From Metridium senile (taxonomy: Eukaryota; Cnidaria; Anthozoa; Actiniaria; Metridiidae), in assembly GCA_949775045.1 (NCBI GenBank), contig OX459108.1, positions 4,642,461 through 4,706,460 of the forward strand: a stretch of DNA of 64,000 nucleotides. The letters run 5' to 3'. Below, in pieces: positions 35,346 to 47,910 of this stretch; position 1 is the first letter of the stretch, and each line of letters begins with the position of its first letter. The notes beneath the pieces were generated by a model that worked only from the letters and a program-made list of their open reading frames with translations, searched no databases and had not been told where the DNA came from. Position numbers and translations under genes: made by a program.

Positions 35346-37531
35346 TTAGAACTCGCGCGCAGCGCTATTAAATGTGACCATCCCAGTTTTTGTAGCCAAT
35401 CACGTTACAACTTAAGAGTAAAACGACCAGACATTCACGATCTGTCAAGTGAATTCGCGCCTATCATTTTAATTTGATTATGAAAATTAGACAAACTACA
35501 TATCTTGTATTATAACGCTGAAACCTCATTGCCTTATAAACTCAAGGTGGCCCTGCTTGAATTAGCTGGACTGTAAATGCTTGTGAAATTATAGCTATCA
35601 ATCAAAGTCGTCTCGCAGCAATCTCGCACGAGGAATTACTAACACTGAACTGATAATTCCGTATCTTTTTATAATGTCATAACTAATATGAACTACATAC
35701 ATCTTAGATCATATTTATTTGATAATGTAAGCATAAATTTCTTACTTGATTTACTAATTTTTTTATCTCATTTGTATTCATTGCTTACGTATATTAGATA
35801 TGCCTATCTCATTATATTTCTAAAAGAACATCATCATTGTGGTTATCCAGGACATATAACATAAGGAAAATAAATCGCCATCGCTTCATGTGTTTAGTGA
35901 TGTGGCCAAACTTTGACAACCATGAAAACAACTGTTCACAGACTTCGGTATTTACATCCTGAAATTTAAATTGTAAAAGGAAGTATTAGTATACTTCTTC
36001 ACTTCTTATTGCCTTGCTAGAATTGTTGGTGTCTGTACAGCGGTTTTCTTGCGCTTAGATTTTGTACCGTTAAAATTTCAAACTTCCGCAATATGATGAG
36101 TGGGAACCCTGTTTTCAATCCCACAATGCATTTCCATATAACATAAATAAAATGGCGGACCAACAAAGCTTTCAAGAGTTTGTTTCTATTTTTATAACAT
36201 CTTATGGGCTATTTGGACTGTTGAAACAGTCTATTAGTGAGATGGAGTCTCTCACTTATCGTAAATGATAATCTTCTACTTCAACATTAACGAAAAGTAC
36301 ATGGAAGTTCTACGATTTCAAAGGAAATGTATACCAAATTCAGGCTTACATATTAAGAGGCGATGTCCATTGATATCAGACATTCGCGGCAAAGCTTGTT
36401 TTATCGATTTTGTTCATATTTTAACTATAGGTAGGCCTTGTCATAAGAAACACCACTGTGTCTTTAGTTTTGAAAAATTTTGCTTTTTTGAGGGGAAAAC
36501 GGGGGAAAACGATTTCGCGCCAAATCGCCCGTCTGAGACTCGCAATTTTAGGTCACCTTTGTCGGCTTCGTGTGCCCAAAATATTAACTCTGCTGACTCA
36601 AAACTACCGTTGCAATCTTCGCAATTATCTTAAGTTATGCTCCAAGCTTTTTAAAAAACTTTCAACTGCTTTTATATTTTTTTGACACATTATTTCTGAA
36701 GTGCACTAATTACATTATGCAAAATAGGTAAAAAATAACGGGCCTTTTTCCGATGTGCTGACCAAAAGTATTCAATGATATTTTGTATTCTGCAAGTTAA
36801 AGGGGGGAATATGAGTCTGTGAAAAAATCAGCGTGGGTAAATGTAATGGAGCGAAGTTATGAAGCTCTAAACATTGAGAAAATATGGCTACTTTCAGACG
36901 AGTCTGCGTGTGGATCAATTAGCGCGTCATATATCAACAAGTAATTAACATAAACAATAATTCAAGTTCCTTTTCTATTCTACAAAATAGCTTTACAGTA
37001 TCATTTCACAACGAGTAAACTTTATTATAGTTTCCATATAGGGCATTAGAATTACATATTTGGCCTAAATTATGTCAGTTTTGTTGTCGAATACTACAAG
37101 TCGGCGCTTGTCGCCGAATATGCAAATGACTTTGTCGATAAGTGTAAACATCTTTCCAATTTTATGAAGTATTATTTCTTTTCCTTCGTTTAAAAAATTC
37201 AGTTTTCCTTCGGATGACCTTTTTAGAAGATTGTGATCTTTATTTGAAAGAAAGAAAAAAAAAAACACGAACATCTGTTTGTTGTCAGAGAAGGGATGAC
37301 TAGGCTTAATTCAGAAATTGGCATGAATTGTGCTTTTGCTGCTAAAAGCGATTGTGATCATTAAATAACTTCAGATGCTTAGTTGTTTACGAAGGTGTTG
37401 AAATGGAAATTTACTGTTCTTTCAAAGCTGTTGTTGGGGGGATTCGTGGCCAGGATCAAAGAAGACGACAACTATTTCACCGCGCACGGTCTGGGTACGA
37501 AGATTGTAATTTTGTGACTTTAACCAGTAAT

Positions 37532-38940
37532 AATAACCAGTCCTTTACTTACGTGGGTGGAAAGAGTTCTACATAAATATGGTCGAATCCAAAATATGAT
37601 ATCTGTACAGTTTCAGGTAATTTGCGCCTGTGTTACACTCCTTGTCATTGTTTGACTCATGACTTTTCTTCGTTTTAAGTCTTCGAGGAAAGTTCTAGAA
37701 TCTAGGGCTCGGATTTGTTTTTTGAGCTTGGCTCTTTGCAGTATTTGGTGTTTTTTTCGCATTGGCCGTGCACGTTTTTTATTTTGGAAATTGCCACGCC
37801 TCCTCTCCCCCTCCCCCAACTTCTAATGGTCCGGCCCCTTATTACACAATATAAAATACACCGAAAGCGCCTTAACTCATGTCTGTCATCGGGCTTTAAA
37901 GAGAGTAGAAAATACGACACAGCGCGAATGACTGAACTGATAGTCATTGATTTGATAATAATAGTACCGCATTTAACTAGATTTATTATTACCCTCTGCT
38001 TATTCCTTCCTCATCGTAGACCACCTTCCCGTCTCTAACTGAGGCAAAGTTGCCAAAAAACTTCACTAACTCCACTGAAGACGTCTGAAAAATAACAACA
38101 ATAACACTAATGGTATGCTAAATTTTGCAATGGAAATTTAATAAACATCTGTTTACAAGTGCAAATTTACTATGGCATAATTCCATACTCTGTAAAGTTG
38201 ACTGTTATGAAGCTTTTCTTCCTAAATACATCGTGTCATACGATATAGATTATCCGTGTCATCTTCTCGACTAGTTAGTCCAGCCCAGTTCACATGGCCC
38301 GCACCTGTGTATATCGGATATATATATTTGTCATTCAAAATCTGATCTTTATTTGCAGAAAAATAGGAAATTGTTGTTGTTGTACGAGTATTGTATATAG
38401 CGTTTCGTATATACCCGGGGTTTTTAAAGCTCTTTATGATTGTCATTGCCAAAGCAAAAGGCGAGAAGCGATGGCTCATTCATACATCTATTAAAACACA
38501 AATAAATTGAGGCCTTTCAAATGCTTTCGTGGACTACAAACAACACGGAATATATCTCAACAAAAACCTCTGTGTTCTGGACGAGAATAAGAAGAGGAAA
38601 CAAACGTTATTCCAGCTATTTTTTTTATCTTGCAAAGACCTAGTTCCTAATATCGCCTATGATAACCTCTCTTGAAATAGGTGTATACATATATACATTT
38701 CAAAGTTACACTACACCACCAACAAAGATATGGGCCGGGATTTTCTTAAAATGAGTAACAAACTTGGATTGATGAAAGGTAAAAGTTCGCGCAAAGTATC
38801 AGAGGATCTGGCCCTCCGAGGGTAAAATCTATACAAAACCATCAAGGATTGTATTTGCTTACCATAGTGAATACTGTTAGTCGGTTGAGTATCTAGAGTG
38901 GATAGAATACGATAAGATGGGATAGGATAGGATAGTAAAT
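37532..38940. repeat. 1,409-bp direct repeat, copy 1
   Basis: Starts 'aataaccagtcctttactta' and ends 'gataggatagtaaat'. It matches copy 2 with an offset of 2,453 bases. Only about three substitutions were seen by eye (for example tatgat/tgtgat, tttatttt/tttaatttt, cattc/cgttc). No open frame in it resembles a known protein. The end 'ttgaaataggtgtata' near 38672 is a MITE end of the TATACACCTATTTC family. Confidence 0.9.
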
Positions 38941-39129
38941 ACGGTAGAAGGTGATTTACGACAACCTCTTGCAAACAAGGTACAACACATGCCAGGTCTT
39001 TATACTGCTTTTATATTTAGAAGAATGCAACAAGAGATTTTTTGACCTTATTTTATATTACTCTGTACGACATAACTCAACGTAAACATCGACAAACCAC
39101 CATTTCTTTTCGATGTTGTAAAGGTTTTC

Positions 39130-39790
39130 TTCCTGATCAATTGTGAAAGATTGGTATCCAAGTCTGTATATTGCACAGCAAAGCCAGTAATTTGAACCAG
39201 CATTTTTTTAAAGACGGTAAATGCCATTTTTTCACGGCTTTTTTACTATTTGTTTATTTCCCCCTTCTTTTAAAATCAAAAAAGGAGGCAGCGTCCTTTT
39301 CACTTATTTACAATCATTATGTTTCATTCTGTGCCTAATGACTTCTCTTCGTTTTAAGTATTGGAGGAAAGTTCTCTCTCCTTGATAATTTTTTAATCTA
39401 ACCTGCCTTCCTTACTTGTAAGGTCATTGGGGGTAGCCAAGCCTGTATATTGTAGAGGAAAAACAGTCATTTGGAACCAGCATTTTCTTAAAGACGGTCA
39501 ACTCGACCGAAAAAGTGCACAGACGACTGGCCATTTCACCGCGCACGTCCTGGGTAGGAAGATTTTCATTGAGCCAGCTTTTCACGGCTTTATTACTTCT
39601 TTTTTATTTTCCCCTTCTTTTCAAAAAAAAAAGAATGCAGCATCCTTTTCACGTGTTTACTATCAGTATTTCTCATTGTGTGAGTAATAACATCTCTTGG
39701 TTTTAAGTCTTGGAGGAAACTTCTCTCTCCTTGCTTCTTTTTTAATCTAACCTCTCTTCCTTTCTTCTACCCTCATTAGTGGCTCAGTGT
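39130..39790. repeat. Diverged units of the same locus between the two direct repeats
   Basis: Two diverged copies of a roughly 300-bp unit occur, marked by 'ggaaccagcattttcttaaagacgg', 'ttttcacggctt' and 'cgttttaagt.tt.gaggaaa.ttct'. The last motif is also inside both 1,409-bp repeats. The region has thus been duplicated more than once. Confidence 0.6.
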
Positions 39791-39984
39791 TACTATACGC
39801 ATTTCCACATCGGACATCATTATAGTTCATCATATTACAAGGGGTAATGAGTTAGCTCCATAACTAGTGAGTAATGATTATTATTATTATTACGATTATT
39901 ATCAAGCAGAGGTTCATACTGTACTTCTGGAAATTGTGGTAAAGTATGATAGTAGAATTCTCCCTTTGATAGTACTGATGGAAC

Positions 39985-41393
39985 AATAACCAGTCCTTTA
40001 CTTACGTGGGTGGAAAGAGTTCTACATAAATATGGTCGAATCCAAAATGTGATATCTGTACAGTTTCAGGTAATTTGCGCCTGTGTTACACTCCTTGTCA
40101 TTGTTTGACTCATGACTTTTCTTCGTTTTAAGTCTTCGAGGAAAGTTCTAGAATCTAGGGCTCGGATTTGTTTTTTGAGCTTGGCTCTTTGCAGTATTTG
40201 GTGTTTTTTTCGCATTGGCCGTGCACGTTTTTAATTTTGGAAATTGCCACGCCTCCTCTCCCCCTCCCCCAACTTCTAATGGTCCGGCCCCTTATTACAC
40301 AATATAAAATACACCGAAAGCGCCTTAACTCATGTCTGTCATCGGGCTTTAAAGAGAGTAGAAAATACGACACAGCGCGAATGACTGAACTGATAGTCAT
40401 TGATTTGATAATAATAGTACCGCATTTAACTAGATTTATTATTACCCTCTGCTTATTCCTTCCTCATCGTAGACCACCTTCCCGTCTCTAACTGAGGCAA
40501 AGTTGCCAAAAAACTTCACTAACTCCACTGAAGACGTCTGAAAAATAACAACAATAACACTAATGGTATGCTAAATTTTGCAATGGAAATTTAATAAACA
40601 TCTGTTTACAAGTGCAAATTTACTATGGCATAATTCCATACTCTGTAAAGTTGACTGTTATGAAGCTTTTCTTCCTAAATACATCGTGTCATACGATATA
40701 GATTATCCGTGTCATCTTCTCGACTAGTTAGTCCAGCCCAGTTCACATGGCCCGCACCTGTGTATATCGGATATATATATTTGTCGTTCAAAATCTGATC
40801 TTTATTTGCAGAAAAATAGGAAATTGTTGTTGTTGTACGAGTATTGTATATAGCGTTTCGTATATACCCGGGGTTTTTAAAGCTCTTTATGATTGTCATT
40901 GCCAAAGCAAAAGGCGAGAAGCGATGGCTCATTCATACATCTATTAAAACACAAATAAATTGAGGCCTTTCAAATGCTTTCGTGGACTACAAACAACACG
41001 GAATATATCTCAACAAAAACCTCTGTGTTCTGGACGAGAATAAGAAGAGGAAACAAACGTTATTCCAGCTATTTTTTTTATCTTGCAAAGACCTAGTTCC
41101 TAATATCGCCTATGATAACCTCTCTTGAAATAGGTGTATACATATATACATTTCAAAGTTACACTACACCACCAACAAAGATATGGGCCGGGATTTTCTT
41201 AAAATGAGTAACAAACTTGGATTGATGAAAGGTAAAAGTTCGCGCAAAGTATCAGAGGATCTGGCCCTCCGAGGGTAAAATCTATACAAAACCATCAAGG
41301 ATTGTATTTGCTTACCATAGTGAATACTGTTAGTCGGTTGAGTATCTAGAGTGGATAGAATACGATAAGATGGGATAGGATAGGATAGTAAAT
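39985..41393. repeat. 1,409-bp direct repeat, copy 2
   Basis: See copy 1. Neither copy has TG...CA ends and no primer-binding site follows copy 1, so a recent tandem duplication is more likely than a pair of LTRs. Confidence 0.9.
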
Positions 41394-41540
41394 AAATAAA
41401 TTAATTAATACATAAATATTGATTAAAGTGGCTTTAGTCCTTACTTGTAGAACAAAAACTAGCGCAAGTAGGTTTGTAATCATTGTATAAATTATATAAA
41501 TAAATACATGAATATAAATACATGAATACATAAATAAAAT

Positions 41541-42560
41541 TAACAGCTTCATTGATTCTGGTAAATTAACCATTAATGGCAAGACATTTAACTTAGAGTT
41601 CTTTCTAGGTGGTGATTATACATTTGTGTTACTAATGCTTGGTTTAAAAGGTGCAACTGCTAATTATGCATGTGCTTGGTGTAAAACCCATAAGGATGAT
41701 CGCTGGAAAACTAACAATGATTTTAATTACTTTAATAAAGAACCCATGGTTAGATCTCTAAAGGAAATGTTTCTGCTCTCTAAAAAATCAAAAGATAATT
41801 ATTGTTGTGACAAAGAGCCTCTACTTTAAATTGAGCTTGATCATGTAATTGTAGATGAATTACATTAAATGTTGCACATAAGTGATGTACTTACTAAGAA
41901 CCTTGTTTACCAAGCAATTGACAGAGACAAACATGATGTCTTTCAAAAGAATAGGAGGGAGGGTAAAGGCATTCACTTTCAACAATTAATTTCTATCATA
42001 CGGTCATTGGGCATTCCATTTAATGTTTGGGAACAGCTAAATGCTGATAAGTCATCAAGTGGAAAGTATGACTTCACAAGTTTGACAGGATCAAACAAAA
42101 AGATACTTCTCAGTCAATTGCCTGATAAACTGCATGATTTTCTAACTAGAGTACAAACACTAAAAGTGTGCAATACTTTGTACTATTTACCACTAAATAG
42201 CTACAATCTTGGACATAAATGTTGACACTGTTTGAAAACTTAAGCATTTCTTTGCATTTTCGTCGCTAAATATCACTAAAACGATCGTATTTTGATACCC
42301 CCCTCCCCCCCAATGCAATGTTGTTTTCCCTGAAGATGTTTCTATCTCAGGAATATCAACATTGTCCAGGGGTGGGGGAGGGAGGGGAGAAAATGGTTGT
42401 GAAATGAATAGTATCAAGCATTTACAGGGAGTGTCAACTATTTATGTCCAAGATTGTAGGATAAGATAATTAAACTTTGGAAAGATTTCAAATGAAATTA
42501 CCTATAGAATTACAAAAAGCCATTGCAAAATAAATTGAAATGCAAGAATCCTTTATAACT
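41541..42560 (+). pseudogene. Decayed transposon protein with in-frame stops, split by a MITE
   Basis: The frame from 41541 gives KTFNLEFFLGGDYTF, LGLKGATANYACAWC, then IELDHVIVDELH after a TAA at 41827-41829, and another TAA at 41866-41868 before ISDVLTKNLVYQAID and NVWEQLNADKSSSGKYDF. This looks like a repetitive cnidarian/sponge protein with a C-x2-C zinc motif (ACAWC...) that I associate with large DNA transposons. The two stops and the MITE at 42204-42456 show it is dead. Confidence 0.55.
42204..42456. mobile_element. Foldback MITE with TA target duplication
   Basis: Ends 'caatcttggacataaatgttgacac' and 'gtgtcaactatttatgtccaagattg' are inverted, flanked by TA at 42202-42203 and 42457-42458. 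A C-rich and a G-rich tract face each other inside. Confidence 0.8.
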
Positions 42561-42582
42561 GCTTATACTGATATTGAGTGTC

Positions 42583-43678
42583 TTGAAAAAAAATGCCCAA
42601 CTCTATCAATATCTTGAAAAACTATCACAAGAGAGAGTGCAATATGAAATCAAGGGGAACAAAATAAATGAAGTAAAACAACGACAAAAACGGAGGAAGC
42701 TAAAAGAACTTAAGACAACAGTAGAAAAATCATTATGGTTTGCAAAGACCCTTGGACTAAACCTCCAATCAGCATGTTTCAAGAAGAAGAATAAAATTCA
42801 AGCAGTCTTTCAACATTCAAAAATCGTCCAACAAATCGCCGAACAAAAGAAGAAATTTAGAGCAAAAGCCGTGAAGCTCAAACGAATAAGCAAAAAAGTA
42901 AGTAGTAAGACTGGTAATACAGTATTTCTCCTGTTTTATCTTAGTATTTACATATAGGAATTCAAATTAGGTGTAGCGCGCGGGCGGAGGAATTTATTTG
43001 TAATTGTTGACATAATTTGGCTTGTCTAGGTGTCAAAAGAGTTTATTAATTTTCATTCACTAAAACTTTAAATTTGCTTTAATTTAATTTAAGCACAAAA
43101 CAATGTCTTTACATAGTGTGTTAGTTAATTATTGTTTAATTTTTTTCCCATGTGTTTAGGTACAATACACAGGATATTTCAGCTGCTGCTACTGCCTGGA
43201 TATTGGAGAGGTGGTGAGCACTTCTGTAAAAGGACATGTGATGTCGTTTCCCTTTTGTGATACAGATACTGGACATGCTTCACTGAGAACACAAGACGAC
43301 ATAATTAATGATAGTACCAAGGCGGAAACTGATGAGTCTGTGGTACGTTTTTCTATAAGTGTCTCTCTGTCCTCCAATATGTGTATTGTAAATACTTGAG
43401 AAAAAATTGCATGTTTTTTTTAATATAAAACTTTTAAAAACATTTCTGACACTTAATTTTTTAATTCTTGTTTGTTGAAATTACCACCTTTTCCCCTTTA
43501 GATCAATTGGTTTAGGGATACTAGTCAACATTACCAATCAATCTGTTGATCCCAACAAGCATTGGGATTGATTATATGCATTGTGTCTGTTTGGGTGTTG
43601 TGAAAGCCCTAACAGCACTTCGGTTCAACTCTTCAAATAGTGGGTCTGTTTTCTACATCGGGACACGTATAGCAGAGG
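42583..43678 (+). pseudogene. EnSpm/Plavaka-like transposase fragment, several exons
   Basis: A charged exon (about 42583-42898) has KKRKLKELKTTVEKSLWFAK-like sequence ending at a gtaagt donor. A possible exon follows at about 43160-43340. At 43545-43678 the frame reads SIGIDYMHCVCLGVVKAL, the DYMH..L.GV motif found in transposases with DUF4218/tnp2-type cores. The reading is cut at 43678 by a truncated DNA element. No complete catalytic domain is left. Confidence 0.5.
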
Positions 43679-43800
43679 TAATTATAGCGGAACACCATAC
43701 TTTAGAAAAAATGGTAACCCATCGAGTTTTTTTTCGCGACCGACACAGGAAGCCCACGCTGTCTGTATGTCCGTCCGCGTACATTTATGGCGCGCGGGAA
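43678..43800. mobile_element. Truncated copy of the TAATAGCGGAGC-type element
   Basis: 'taattatagcggaacaccat' followed by 'aaaaaatggtaacccatcgag' matches the inverted right end of 27142-29181. It begins at a TA in the middle of the transposase frame. Confidence 0.6.
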
Positions 43801-44344
43801 TTCTTTTTCTAGCATGCAAAAAGAGCTGATTCTGTAGAAGATCTGGACTCCTCTCAGTCTCTTCTGGTAACACAAGTAAAGGTATGAGTTATTGATGTTT
43901 ATGATGTATTATTCTTTGCTGTAATTTATCAACTGATAAGTTTGTCTTTTTCTAGCATGCAAAAAGAGCTGAATAAAAAGATAAAATATAGAAAATAGGG
44001 CTATCCCTTTCCATTCTACAAAATTTCCCAGCATGCAATGCGGGAGTAATAAGTATTTAGTCTTATAGAATAAAGGAGCATTTAATTTAGTAACAAACAA
44101 CATATTAAAGATATCTGAAACTTATGCTTGATTTCCTGATTCCTTAGCATGAGTCGGTCACAAATATGAGTCGTGGGTTGTGAAAATGTTTTCGATGGAT
44201 GGAGTTAAGGGGCATTTTAAGGTAATTCGTCCCCATTTCCCCTCCTAAAAGTTGGAAATTACATAGGAATAGTCAGTTTTTTTATTATTAATATTATTAT
44301 TATTTATTTTCAAAGCCTTTTTGGTTGTTTGCATTTTTTATATT

Positions 44345-44487
44345 AGAGTAGACGCACTAAATCCGTGACATATAATTAGTACTAATTAGTACTATTTCAT
44401 AAAAAAATATTTGTTTTCTATTGTTTTATTATCACTATTTAGTACTAAAAATTAGTATTTGTTTCACGGATTAAGTGCGTCTACTCT
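44345..44487. mobile_element. Foldback MITE, TIR AGAGTAGACGCACTAAATCCGTGA
   Basis: The ends 'agagtagacgcactaaatccgtga' and 'tcacggattaagtgcgtctactct' are inverted around an AT-rich core. The ends share 'atccgtga' with the 13981-14397 foldback. Confidence 0.75.
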
Positions 44488-44763
44488 ACCAATATATCAT
44501 ATGATTACCAAAAACATTTATTTCTCTTAAATCCTAATAACTTTGTTATCACTTGTCCTAAAAACATTTTATTGAGGGAAATTAATTATGAGAGCAAAAT
44601 AACACACAAAATGTAGTTTTTGAATCATATTTGTCAATATTTCCAACCGTCAGCATAATTTCCCTTTTTCAAATAACAACTGGGTGTGGTCGGTGATCAT
44701 AAAAATGTCATATTCTGTATCATAGTAAGTGTAGCATACAGGAAATGCATTCGTTATTGTAGG

Positions 44764-45273
44764 TGAACTAGACAAAATTAATGAACTTAATGGCATTGAC
44801 TCTAATGACACTTTCCAAATGAAAAATATGCTTAAAAAATTGGAATGGACAAGGCATCTGATGGTCTGGTTAGACAATTCTACTGTTGCCAATTGAGGTT
44901 ACTTGGTTTGTTTAATGACCCTGCTGTGTTTTACACAGATGAGGAATTCATGGAAGCATTTGGCAAAAAGTCAATATCCAGAGAGTAATTGAGGAACCAG
45001 AGCTCCATTTTATTGCTAGATGTGGAAGCTTTGACAGTGAACAAGTTCTATATAGTGAACAAAGTTAAACTGTATCTGTGAGCTAAAGAACAACTGTACT
45101 GAACAAGTAAACCAGATTCAGTTTACCGATAAACTGGGGTTCTGTTACGGGGACATGCCCCTGCATGCCTTTGAGGCTGGCCAACAAAAAGGTGGGAACT
45201 ACTTTTGTTCTCCCTGTGCCATCCATGCTGACATGGCTTACTGCCTCAACCATGCCCTAAATTGCAGCTAATC
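44764..45273 (+). pseudogene. Decayed transposon-type protein with FEAGQQKGGNYFC motif
   Basis: After a 'ttgtag' acceptor the frame gives HLMVWLDNSTVAN, then a TGA. In another frame FNDPAVFYTDEEFMEAFG follows, then GDMPLHAFEAGQQKGGNYF. The combination of a PAVFYTDEE segment and FEAGQQKGGNYFC is a recurrent transposon-linked module. At least two frame changes and several stops are present. A second, worse copy is at 59700-59935. It lies directly before the open SAP/Ulp1 gene. Confidence 0.5.
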
Positions 45274-45308
45274 ATCTTTAAAAGAAAAACAGAAGATAAT
45301 TTTACAGG

Positions 45309-47910
45309 GTACTGTGTCAAAAAAAAACCCTGTGAGAAAAAAAATCAAGCCTTTTGATGGACTTTCAAAGATGGAGCTAGAGGAGGAACTGGCATCAAGG
45401 CAAATCTATGATGGAAAGACAAAGAATGACTTAAAACAACTCCTAACTGAACCTTACAAGGAAAACAACGAGTTCCTGCACCACATCACCACAAGCTTCC
45501 CTCCACTTCATGATATTGGCCACCATATCGATAACTTTTTCACCGAGTTTCCTACACATTTATCCCCTGATGAATCTAAAGTACAAGTGGAATCTATCTA
45601 TTATGCAAGGAAGAAAGAAGAGGTAACCTTTTTAGCTTTGATTAATCTTTAAATATATATCTCAAATGTATATGAAGTGAATTCGACATAGAATAGCCAT
45701 ACTCTCAACTTGCCGTACTTAACCAACAGATAAAAACGTCGTCTGGGGTCAAGTTATTGATGACGGACTCTTGTTTTGGCTCTGTAACTAGGAAGTTGTA
45801 CATTTTACACTGACATGGAATCTATCATTAAATCTGTCATTCAACCGATTCCCCTTAAAAACGCAGATTGAGGCAGTATGGGATGACACAGAGGCACCCT
45901 ATCAGAAAGTGGGACTGGTGTGCTGGAAAGACTTCAAGACACTGCAGCTGGACATGCCCCTTGAGCACCAGTCCCTAATGATGGCGCAGTTGATGCCCAA
46001 CACAGACTGGCAAGTAGGATATTTGAATGACGAGGTAGGATACCTTTATGCTTTATCTAAGCCTGTGCGATGAAAAACAAAGCGGAGATTGATAATTATT
46101 CTTCACTTGAATGTAGTTTTCGCTACTTTTTGATTGGTGAGAGTTTTATTTATGAAGCACACTATATGTATTTTCTAACGATATGGAATGAATACTAGCG
46201 TGCTAGCGCTGTTATGTTAAGGCATTATTGTGTAAAATATACTCTAAGGAGATGTAATTTGTATAAATAGGGTTAGTTTGTTTAAGTAGATACTCGAAGG
46301 TATCTCTCTGTACACGCACGTTGTGTAACTTGTAAACTTTTTTCATTACTTGATCTTCAATAATTGTCAATAAACGAGATGCCAATTCCTATACATATGT
46401 GTTCTAGTGTAATGGAATTAAGTTAGAAAATGTTTTATGTTCTAAGATAGAATATAAAACATACTGCGTGTAGTTTACACATAGTTACTGATACGTAGAT
46501 CAGTAGTGCACATGGACAAAGCCACATTTTAGGAAAAAATATTGTGATGTCAATTGTCAATAATAGTTAAAATATTGCGGCTGTTATTATCATTTTAGAT
46601 TATTGACGAGTACATGAAGCTGCTGGAAAAGGGGACAAGCAAAATGGTACACTATTTTATTTGCATTTGAATACTAAATATGAATAGAGAGGCTATCAAA
46701 CACAATTTTATACCATTAAGATCAAATTGCAAAACTAGGTGATTAGAAAAAAAGTTAGCCAAACCCTTTGCAATATTATATCTTCATAATGACATTGTAT
46801 CTTAAAACATTTTAGGGAAGGAAAATAATTACTGCGAACAGTAAATTTTATCAAATTATAGTTCAAGGGAAATCGTGGAAAAAGAAGGTAAAATAATGAA
46901 AGTTCCATGCAAAACTGGTTTGTCGAGTTTTACTTTATAGACTGAAACTAAATGTTTTTCTATTCATATGCCAGGTTAACCTTACAAAATTCAATAAACT
47001 TGTTTTCCCAAGTCAATTCTCGACAAATCATTGGAGTCTTGGGGTACATAAGTATCATAACTTGCAGAGAATATAATCTATCTTTCAATATCACAAATAC
47101 TTAAAAAGTCATTTTGGCTTCTTCAACTTTTTCATCTGATTTAATTACGACAGGATGTTGACTTCCATCATTCAACGTTATCTATAGTTGACCCCCTAGG
47201 CGGACAAAAGAAACACTCCTCACAGTATAAACATCTTAGGTAAATATATCGAGAGAAGGATTATTGGAAGGGCCTGGTCTCACGGCATTCTCTAGCATTG
47301 ATCACAAATTGTTTATAATCACATTTATACATGTCAATGGGACTAATGAGCTTTTTCTGGTTGCTTTCGCTTGGGTGCGAAACTCTACCTTCCTGTAATA
47401 TTAAAGACCTCGGCATGAAAAATTTATATTGATTGAAAATTTAAGTCACTTTTTTTATATTTTTGATTAACAGACAATTCCTCTGCGAGAGGGGGCTTAA
47501 CAATGAATGGGAAATCAAAGACATTCAACATCCGCTCCAATATGATGCCGTGAGTTGTGGTGTATACGTTCTAAAGGTAATTACACTTCATTGATAAGAT
47601 TATCACTTTAGTTTTAAGTCCCACAAGGAATGATTAAAAATATTCAGATTTTACATTGGCAAAACGTCATCCTATCAGTTCCCCTGTCTGCCCTTTCTTT
47701 GAACAATGAAATATTTTCCGGTTTACAGATAGCAGAATGCATCATGCTGGAGTCTGAAGATCGCATTCAATTTTCTAAGGTGAGCATTTAATCTTTGATC
47801 AGACCTTTATTAACTTATAAAATTTTTAAAATATTTTTTGTACTTTGCTATAGGAAGATATAGATGACTACCGCTATACTGTTGCTGAGAGACTTATGGA
47901 AACCAAATAA
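45309..47910 (+). CDS. SAP-like domain plus Ulp1/SENP-type (C48) SUMO-protease, nine exons
   Basis: The exons are about 45309-45622, then 45867-46034, 46599-46646, 46816-46887, 46975-47043, 47154-47239, 47474-47576, 47729-47779 and 47854-47910 (TAA). All junctions fit in frame without stops. Exon one has GLSKMELEEELASRQIYDGK and NDLKQLL, like a SAP DNA-binding helix pair. Later exons have GYLNDEIIDEYMKLL (the WLND substrate loop), catalytic His in NHWSL, Asp in IVDPLGG 17 residues later, and QYDAVSCGVYVL with Gln six residues before the Cys. The spacing matches Ulp1 peptidases that remove SUMO or related tags. The first exon may belong to a transposon protein (see 44764-45273), since Ulp1-like domains are common in KDZ- and EnSpm-type elements. 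The 5' start is unknown. Function in the nucleus is inferred. Confidence 0.8.

Noticed and set aside
36265..36633. 122-codon open frame (MIIFYFNINEKYMEVLRFQ start)
   Set aside because: No recognisable motif, no splice context and composition like the surrounding AT-rich sequence. It could not be supported as a gene.
37532..41393. Pair of 1,409-bp repeats as LTRs of a retrotransposon
   Set aside because: No TG/CA ends, primer-binding site, polypurine tract, target duplication or coding sequence in the 1-kb interval.
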